A stretch of DNA of 64,000 nt from NCBI RefSeq assembly GCF_036347055.1, contig NZ_CP108882.1, positions 7,738,001-7,802,000 on the forward strand, read 5' to 3'. The notes beneath the pieces are model-generated. The model saw only the letters and a program-made list of their open reading frames with translations. It did not search any database and had not been told where the DNA came from. A program made the position numbers and the translations under genes. The DNA is from Streptomyces sp. NBC_00820 (GTDB taxonomy: Bacteria > Actinomycetota > Actinomycetes > Streptomycetales > Streptomycetaceae). Of the stretch, positions 59,307-64,000 are shown piece by piece (position 1 is the first letter of the stretch; the number at the start of each line of letters is the position of its first letter).

Positions 59307-60104
59307 TCAGATGATGGCGAGGTTGTTGATGAGTCGGCCGAGTTCTGCCGGTGCCTGGATGTGGCCCAGGTGGCCTTGACCGGCAAGCTCGTGGACTTCG
59401 GCGTCAGCAATGCGCTGCCGAACGTCGTCGAACGTCGTTCCGTAGGGGCCTGTTCCGCGATTGCGCTGGCCGATGATCAGGTCGACCTGATCCGCCTGTC
59501 GTGCCATCACATCCGGGGGCGGTGTCGCGTTCAGCGCGCCGAGCTCGGCGCGCAGTGGTCCGCTCAAGCGGCGCAAGGCCGCCCAACCCTGACGATCAGC
59601 CCGGAGTTCCTCGACATGCGCCGCGGTGAAACCGGAGATCTGCCGATTGACGATCTCGACGCTGCGGTCCCAGTCCGCCGTCTCCTCCGCAGCCTCCAGG
59701 TCCGACAGCGCATGACGGCCGAACGGTCGCATCACCGGCTCGTAGGCGATCAGCTGGCGTATCGGACGCTCGTTGGCGGACAGCAACGCGATCAAGCCGC
59801 CGTAGCTCCAGCCGAACAGGGCCCTTGCGCCGTCGAACTCGTCAAGGACCGCGCCGAGGTCCTCGACCTCTGTTCGCATCGAGTACGAGCTGGTCAACGG
59901 CCCCGAGGGAGTGCGACCTCGGCGATTTACGACCGCCACCGAAGGCCAGGCGTCGATGGCCACCGCAACGCGGCGCCACGTGTGCGCATCGCTCATCACG
60001 CCCGGGACGACGACGAGGGCCGGAGCATCCGGTTCCCCGTACACATCGACCGTGACCCAACTGCCCCCGCCGACCGGCAGTCTCTTCTGAATCGTTCGCT
60101 CCAT
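59307..60104 (-). CDS. Alpha/beta-fold hydrolase
   Basis: 265 residues. 'PALVVVPGVMSDAHTWRRVAVAIDAWPSVAVVNRRGRTPSG' holds the oxyanion region, 'ARALFGWSYGGLIALLSA' the nucleophile elbow (GWSYGG, Ser as nucleophile) and 'VHELAGQGHLGHIQAPAELGRLI' the catalytic His. Substrate unknown. The ATG at 60104 lies inside the palindrome 60091-60127 shared with the divergent TetR gene; this fixes its first residues (MERTI). A downstream start is possible if transcription begins inside the palindrome. Likely repressed by the TetR neighbour. Confidence 0.82.
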   Translation of the reverse strand: MERTIQKRLPVGGGSWVTVDVYGEPDAPALVVVPGVMSDAHTWRRVAVAIDAWPSVAVVNRRGRTPSGPLTSSYSMRTEVEDLGAVLDEFDGARALFGWSYGGLIALLSANERPIRQLIAYEPVMRPFGRHALSDLEAAEETADWDRSVEIVNRQISGFTAAHVEELRADRQGWAALRRLSGPLRAELGALNATPPPDVMARQADQVDLIIGQRNRGTGPYGTTFDDVRQRIADAEVHELAGQGHLGHIQAPAELGRLINNLAII

Positions 60105-60127
60105 AAAAGTATTATGGAGCGAACGAT
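60091..60127. promoter_or_regulatory. 16-bp perfect palindrome covering both divergent start codons
   Basis: ATCGTTCGCTCCATAA (60091-60106), AAGTA, TTATGGAGCGAACGAT (60112-60127). The start codons of the hydrolase (60102-60104, minus) and the TetR gene (60114-60116, plus) are both inside the arms. A TetR dimer bound here would block both promoters. Confidence 0.85.
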
Positions 60128-60761
60128 CTACAATGCAACTGTGACCGCACACAACCGTGGACGACCACGAGCCTTCGACCGCGACCGCGCGATCCTGGAC
60201 GCTGCCCGCCTCTTCTGGCGACGGGGCTACTCCGGCACCTCGACCCGAGCCCTGACCGCGACCCTCGGACTCTCCACGTCCAGCCTCTATGCCGCCTTCG
60301 GAAGCAAGGCCGGACTGTTCGAGGAAGCGGTGCGGACCTATGCCGAGCGATACCGCGAGATCTACCAACAGGCTGTGGCCGAGGAGGACATCCGGACCGC
60401 CATAGAACGCATCCTCATCGACTCGGTCCACGAGTTCACCCAGCCCGACGACACACATCCCGGGTGCCTCATCAGCAGCGCCGTGATGACCGACAGCACA
60501 GGCACACTCGATACCAGCGCCTACGTCGCCGAACTCCACCGCTCGAACGAGCAGGCGCTCCTGCGGCGCATCGAACGAGCGATCCAGGACGGTGACCTTG
60601 CCGCCGGAGTCAGCGCAGTGGTGTTGACCGGGTTCATCCAGGCCCTCTGGCACGGTCTGTCCGTACGATCCAACCTCGACACACCTCGTGAGGACCTGAT
60701 CGAGGCAGCACAGCTTGCCCATGAACTGATCTGCCAACAGCTCACGTCAACAACGTCCTGA
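60114..60761 (+). CDS. TetR-family transcriptional regulator
   Basis: 215 residues. N-terminal TetR helix-turn-helix 'GRPRAFDRDRAILDAARLFWRRGYSGTSTRALTATLGLSTSSLYAAFGSKAGLFEEAVRTYAERY' (~15-75), followed by the C-terminal ligand/dimer domain with 'HPGCLISSAVMTDSTG' and 'LTGFIQALWHGLSVRSNLDTPREDLIEAAQLAHELI'. This is the AcrR/RutR-like group with the TetR_C_8-like 'GCL' motif. ATG 60114 lies in the palindrome; GTG 60141 ('MTAHNRGRPRAFD') is an alternative start outside it. Divergent from the hydrolase and convergent with the MFS gene, 10 bp away. Confidence 0.88.
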   Translation: MERTIYNATVTAHNRGRPRAFDRDRAILDAARLFWRRGYSGTSTRALTATLGLSTSSLYAAFGSKAGLFEEAVRTYAERYREIYQQAVAEEDIRTAIERILIDSVHEFTQPDDTHPGCLISSAVMTDSTGTLDTSAYVAELHRSNEQALLRRIERAIQDGDLAAGVSAVVLTGFIQALWHGLSVRSNLDTPREDLIEAAQLAHELICQQLTSTTS

Positions 60762-60771
60762 CCCGCAACAG

Positions 60772-61992
60772 CTAGTCCGTGGCGGCGGGTTCAGGCACGC
60801 CGCCCAGGCGCGTGTCCGGGACGGCCGGCCGGCGTTCCTCGTGCCTGTTCAGTGCCGCGAGGGTCAGGGTCACGGTGACCGATGCGGCTGCCATGAGCGT
60901 CATCGCCGTTGCGGGGGAGGTGAGTTGGGCCAGCGTGCCCGCGAGGGCGGCGCCGATGCCCTGGAGGGCGGCCATGCCGGTGGCGTACAGGCCGAGGGCC
61001 TGGCCCGCGAGGTCGTCGGGGGTGAGGGACATCAGGCGCTCCTGAAGGACCAGGCTCGCGGCGAAACCGACGGAGGCGACGCAGGCGGCCGCGGCCGACA
61101 GCGCCACTCCCGGCCGTAGGACGAAGAACAGGTAGGGAGCCGCCAGCAGCAGGCGCAGCGGGGTCGCGAGACGGGGGCGCAACGCGGGCGGTACCAGTCG
61201 GCCCACCGCCATGTCACCCACGAACATGCCCAGCGCCCCGCACGCGTACAGCGTGCCGGCGGCTGCGGGCGCGTAGGAGACGTAGAGCGAATCGCTGCCG
61301 ACCACAAGGCCGTTGGGAACCCACAGCCCCAGGTACGCCAGGCGGCGGGGGCGTGAGGACCACAGGAGGGCGTTGACGCGCCAGGTCGCCGAGAGGGACG
61401 GGCGGCCGGAGGAGCGCGGTGGGCGGGCCGTGAGGCCCAGGCGGGTGACGAGGGCCGACACCAGGTACAGCGCGGCAGCAAGGAGCAGGCAGGTCCGCGG
61501 GGACAGGAGCGCCAGCAGTGCGCCGCCCGTCGCGAAACCGGCCATCTGCGTCAGGCCCCAGAGCATGTTGTAGACCGAACGGCCGAGGACATAGCCGTCT
61601 TTGGGCAGGATCTCGTTCAGCAGCCCCCCGCGCACTCCTCCGCCCAGCGACGCGACCAGGCCCTGCAGGAGCAGGACGGCGAAGAGGGCCCCGACCGGCA
61701 GACCGGGCAGCGCCAGCACCGCCGTGCCGGCCGCGAAGACGACGGCCAGGCCGGAGAGGATCGCGCGCGGGGGCAGGCGATCGGCACCCGAGAGCAGGAA
61801 CGTGGCCCCCGCCAACTGCGCCAGCTGCGGGCCGAACATGCTCACCGCCGACAGGAGCGGGGAGCCGGTGGCCCGGAAGACCAGCGTGCCCAGGGCCAGG
61901 CCGCCGATCGTCCTGGCAGCGGCGTCGGCGGCGAAGGAGAGCAGGAACGGGGTGAACTCCGGGGTGCGGAACAGGGTTCGGTAGCTGCGCAT
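60772..61992 (-). CDS. MFS transporter
   Basis: 406 residues with 11-12 membrane helices. 'FRTPEFTPFLLSFAADAAARTIGGLALGTLVF' starts TM1 and 'ILPKDGYVLGRSVYNMLWGLTQMAGFATGGALLALLSPR' is the TM4-5 region typical of the actinomycete group related to multidrug/macrolide efflux MFS. Start ATG 61992, without a good ribosome binding site, 69 bp from the divergent regulator gene. A GTTTCG-C-CGAAAC palindrome (62032-62044) between them points to joint control. Confidence 0.85.
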   Translation of the reverse strand: MRSYRTLFRTPEFTPFLLSFAADAAARTIGGLALGTLVFRATGSPLLSAVSMFGPQLAQLAGATFLLSGADRLPPRAILSGLAVVFAAGTAVLALPGLPVGALFAVLLLQGLVASLGGGVRGGLLNEILPKDGYVLGRSVYNMLWGLTQMAGFATGGALLALLSPRTCLLLAAALYLVSALVTRLGLTARPPRSSGRPSLSATWRVNALLWSSRPRRLAYLGLWVPNGLVVGSDSLYVSYAPAAAGTLYACGALGMFVGDMAVGRLVPPALRPRLATPLRLLLAAPYLFFVLRPGVALSAAAACVASVGFAASLVLQERLMSLTPDDLAGQALGLYATGMAALQGIGAALAGTLAQLTSPATAMTLMAAASVTVTLTLAALNRHEERRPAVPDTRLGGVPEPAATD

Positions 61993-62031
61993 GCGTCGGA
62001 GTCTCGGGCCGGACCGGGGGCCGTGTTTATT

Positions 62032-62044
62032 GTTTCGCCGAAAC
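62032..62044. promoter_or_regulatory. Short palindrome between the MFS and ArsR-like genes
   Basis: GTTTCG, C, CGAAAC (62032-62044), preceded by the AT-rich GTTTATT. It lies in the 68-bp divergent gap and is a likely operator. A second CGAAA follows at 62046. Confidence 0.5.
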
Positions 62045-62060
62045 GCGAAAGGTCGTACGC

Positions 62061-63041
62061 ATGGGCCTGTGGCAGATCGACACCGACACCCTCGCCCGCA
62101 GCCGGTTCGTGCTCTCGCCGTTCGCCGAGACCTTCGCGAGCCTGAAGCTGCTGCACTCGGGGACCGGTGCCCATCCGGGGGAGGAGGCCTGGCTGCGCGC
62201 GCACCTGCCCGGGTACCACGCACACCTCGCGGCCGACCCGGTGGCCGCGCCGCTCGTGCGCGCGGGACTCGGCAAGGCCTGGATCGCCGACTTCCTCTGT
62301 CCCACCTCGTGCGAAGGGGAGAGCTTCGAGGCGACCGTCGCCCGGGTGCGGGCCGCCGGGGCAGGGGAGGCGCGCGCCGACCTCCGTGTGTCCCTCCGGG
62401 GCCCGCTCCCCGCCGCCCTGGAGCGGGACGACCTGCCCGAGCGCGCGACCGCGCTCCTGACGTACGTCTGGGAGGAGACCGTACGGCCGTACTGGGAACG
62501 GCGGCGACGCGCCCTGGAGGCCGACGTGGTCGCGCGGACCGCGCGGGTGAGCCAGGGCGGCTGGGCGGCCGTGCTGGACTCGCTGCGGCCGGGGACGCGG
62601 TGGCTCGGGGGAAGCCGGATCCAGGTCAACCTGAACGCGTATCCGCCGCGGGAGGTGGCCGCCGGCGCCGACCTGCTGTTCATGCCGGTGACACCGAGGA
62701 CCGGGTGGGTGTCGTGGGAGGGTCGGGAGCGGTACGCCGTCGTCTACCCGTGTCTCGGGGCGCTGGCCGAGGACCACGACCGGCGGCCCGTCCCGGCCGG
62801 GCTCGGCAGGCTCATCGGGACCAAGCGGGCCGCGTTGCTGGTGCTGCTGGGAACTCCCATGACCACGACTCAGCTGGTCGCCGTGACCGGACAGGGGCTG
62901 GGGTCGGTGGGCCGCCACCTGCGGGTGCTGCTGGACGCGGGGCTGGTGGAACGGCGGCGGGCCGGACGGTCGGTGTTGTACGTGCGGACGGCGCCCGGGG
63001 AGGTGCTCATGGAGGCGTCCGGGGGAGCGAGGGGGGCTTGA
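62061..63041 (+). CDS. ArsR-like winged-helix regulator with DUF5937-type N-terminal domain
   Basis: 326 residues. The first ~240 form the DUF5937-like sensor ('RSRFVLSPFAETFASLKLLHSG', 'FEATVARVRAAGAGEARADLRVSL', 'RARALEADVVARTARVSQGGWAAVL', 'YPCLGALAEDH'). Residues ~250-310 are a winged HTH: 'LIGTKRAALLVLLGTPMTTTQLVAVTGQGLGSVGRHLRVLLDAGLVERRRAGRSVLYVRT'. The order sensor-then-HTH is usual for this actinomycete family. AAAGG precedes the ATG by nine bases. It is divergent from the MFS gene, which it probably controls. Confidence 0.82.
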   Translation: MGLWQIDTDTLARSRFVLSPFAETFASLKLLHSGTGAHPGEEAWLRAHLPGYHAHLAADPVAAPLVRAGLGKAWIADFLCPTSCEGESFEATVARVRAAGAGEARADLRVSLRGPLPAALERDDLPERATALLTYVWEETVRPYWERRRRALEADVVARTARVSQGGWAAVLDSLRPGTRWLGGSRIQVNLNAYPPREVAAGADLLFMPVTPRTGWVSWEGRERYAVVYPCLGALAEDHDRRPVPAGLGRLIGTKRAALLVLLGTPMTTTQLVAVTGQGLGSVGRHLRVLLDAGLVERRRAGRSVLYVRTAPGEVLMEASGGARGA

Positions 63042-63185
63042 GATGGAGGCCTGCCGGCGTGACGTGGGCCGGACGGGTCGGTGAAGAAGCGGTCAGGCGA
63101 CCCGGTCAGGCGGACGGGTCGGTGAAGACGCGGCCAGCCGGGCCGGTCAGCCTGCTCGGTCAGGCAGCTTGCTCCGGCAGCCTGC

Positions 63186-63539
63186 TCAGGCGGGCTGCCA
63201 GAGCTCGACCCGGTTGCCCTCGGGATCGGTGACCCAGCCGAACCGGCCGATGCCCTCCATGTCCTGAGTCTCCTTGTCCACGTCCGCTCCCTTGGCGCGC
63301 AGTTGCGCGAGCATCGCGTCCAGGTCGCGGACCCGGAAGTCGAGCATGGTCCCCTGGGTGCGGGAGCCGAAGTAGTCGGTTCCGGACTCGAACGTCGCGA
63401 ACACCGTCGGCCCGGGTTCCTGCCGCCACAGGCCGTGCTCGTCGGCGTCGAGGCCCAGACAGTCGCGGTACCACGCGCTCAGGGCCGCCGGGTCCGCGGC
63501 CCGCATGAAGTATCCACCGATTCCAAGTACGCGTTCCAT
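63186..63539 (-). CDS. VOC (glyoxalase/bleomycin-resistance) family protein
   Basis: 117 residues of a one-domain vicinal-oxygen-chelate protein: 'GIGGYFMRAADPAALSAWYRDCLGLDADEHGLWRQEPGPTVFATFESGTDYFG', 'LDFRVRDLDAMLAQLRAKGADVDKETQDMEGIGRFGWVTDPEGNRVELWQP'. The last 'DPEGNRVELWQP' is the classical metal-ligand Glu region. Such proteins act as dimers, in detoxification, dioxygenation or small-molecule binding. ATG 63539 has AGGA seven bases ahead. Downstream DNA (63060-63185) contains repeated GGACGGGTCGGTGAAGA. Confidence 0.85.
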   Translation of the reverse strand: MERVLGIGGYFMRAADPAALSAWYRDCLGLDADEHGLWRQEPGPTVFATFESGTDYFGSRTQGTMLDFRVRDLDAMLAQLRAKGADVDKETQDMEGIGRFGWVTDPEGNRVELWQPA

Positions 63540-63802
63540 GCCGCCATCCTGCCAGGCCGCTGACCGGGGGCGGCCCGGCACCACACCAGCGCCAAATTCC
63601 CGCGCCTCGACCGCCACGGAACTTGTAATGTCGCGGGCATGCTTCTTCTTCAGTTCTACGGCTGACAGGGACCGGGGCGACGCCCCGACCGCCCCGTCCC
63701 GCATGCCCCCGTGCGCCCCGCCCCCTACGACCGGCCTTTCCCGGAGGGGCGGCGCACCGGCCTGCCGTGTCCTTTCCCGTAGACCTGAGATGAGTGAGCT
63801 TC
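63540..63802. other. Intergenic region upstream of the MGT-family glycosyltransferase
   Basis: About 260 bases of divergent promoter region. It contains a possible leader peptide (63639-63665) and, right behind it, a GC-rich hairpin GGGGCG-AC-GCCCC near 63675. No further gene is seen. Confidence 0.45.
63639..63665 (+). CDS. Possible 8-residue leader peptide
   Basis: ATG-CTT-CTT-CTT-CAG-TTC-TAC-GGC-TGA encodes MLLLQFYG. A TGTAAT box at 63624-63629 lies a short way upstream, so transcripts may start just before it. A GC-rich hairpin follows ten bases after the stop. The arrangement is like an attenuator leader, but it is short and may be chance. Confidence 0.25.
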   Translation: MLLLQFYG

Positions 63803-64000
63803 ATGCCTTCGCTGTTCCCTCGCCGTGCCCACATCGCGATGGTCGGCATCCCCGCCGTCAGCCACGTCCTGCCGAGCCTCGAGATCATCCGTGAACTGGT
63901 CGCCCGCGGCCACCGGGTGACCTACGCCAACGACCCCGCGGTCTCCGACCTGATCACGGCCACCGGCGCCGAACTCGTGCCCTGTACCTCCGTGTTGCCC
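63803..64000 (+). CDS. MGT-family glycosyltransferase (5' part only)
   Basis: The first 66 residues are in the window: 'RAHIAMVGIPAVSHVLPSLEIIRELVARGHRVTYANDPAVSDLITATGAELVPC'. This is the N-terminal acceptor domain of GT1 enzymes of the macrolide glycosyltransferase (OleD/Mgt) group: 'GHVxPSLxxxxELVxRGHRVTY' is its signature, and the SHV variant here retains the His. Members transfer glucose to macrolides or flavonoids, inactivating them. The ATG at 63803 is the natural start. The gene continues past the right edge. Confidence 0.85.
   Translation, partial: MPSLFPRRAHIAMVGIPAVSHVLPSLEIIRELVARGHRVTYANDPAVSDLITATGAELVPCTSVLP

Noticed and set aside
1-64000. tRNA or rRNA genes
   Set aside because: I looked for T-loop (GGTTCGAATCC-like) and rRNA core sequences in the gaps and found none convincing.

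Overview
The window is chromosomal DNA from a high-GC actinomycete, almost certainly a Streptomyces. The third codon position is nearly always G or C, GTG starts and 4-bp ATGA/GTGA overlaps are common, and the gene content is typical of that genus: a SARP regulator with an NB-ARC ATPase, a spore-associated SapA-like protein, a Tat-exported GH78 rhamnosidase, a DasR-like site, and a methyltransferase of the large actinomycete family. The mixture of catabolic, export and orphan genes with many transposase scraps suggests accessory DNA rather than the conserved core. This assignment is an inference.

Left part (1-19232): the end of a sugar-binding protein, a sugar-porter MFS, a truncated permease, a Phd/RelE-like toxin-antitoxin pair with tandem operator repeats, a Tn3 transposase remnant, an MFS exporter coupled to an ArsR regulator with a perfect operator palindrome, an NDH-2, a fused (degenerate) glutamine-amidotransferase/methyltransferase, and a molybdenum-related group (molbindin, XdhC, sulfite-oxidase-like enzyme). 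After these come a stand-alone ctaD with a coupled small membrane protein, a cobalamin riboswitch controlling a 2Fe-2S ferredoxin-like protein, a SAM methyltransferase and a secreted M28 peptidase.

Middle (19286-33233): a complete divergent L-rhamnose locus. The minus-strand genes are rhamnosidase, isomerase, aldolase/dehydrogenase and kinase. The plus-strand genes are ABC ATPase, two permeases, binding lipoprotein and a LacI regulator. Each arm has its own LacI-type 12-bp palindrome in the 200-bp divergent promoter region. Together these genes release rhamnose from glycosides, import it and convert it to glycolytic intermediates.

Right part (33316-64000): an FAD oxidase, a large SARP/AfsR-type regulator, a SapA-like protein, and decayed NDH-2 and hydrolase fragments. 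Next is a block rich in immunity-type and defence-type genes: a barstar-domain protein, a zinc-ribbon/GNAT read-through ORF, DUF1963-like and internally duplicated proteins, and a two-gene operon of a PLD-fold protein and an unrecognised partner. The window continues with a secreted ThuA/ricin-lectin protein under a dre-like site, a PAP2 phosphatase and a P450. An insertion-sequence graveyard (IS630, IS3 and IS481 scraps) follows, then an alpha/beta hydrolase and a TetR gene sharing one palindrome, an MFS/ArsR-like divergent pair, a VOC protein and the start of an MGT-family glycosyltransferase.

Most interesting candidates: the PLD/partner operon as a possible defence system, the amidotransferase domain lacking its catalytic His and Glu, and the shared palindrome that makes two divergent proteins begin with the same five residues.
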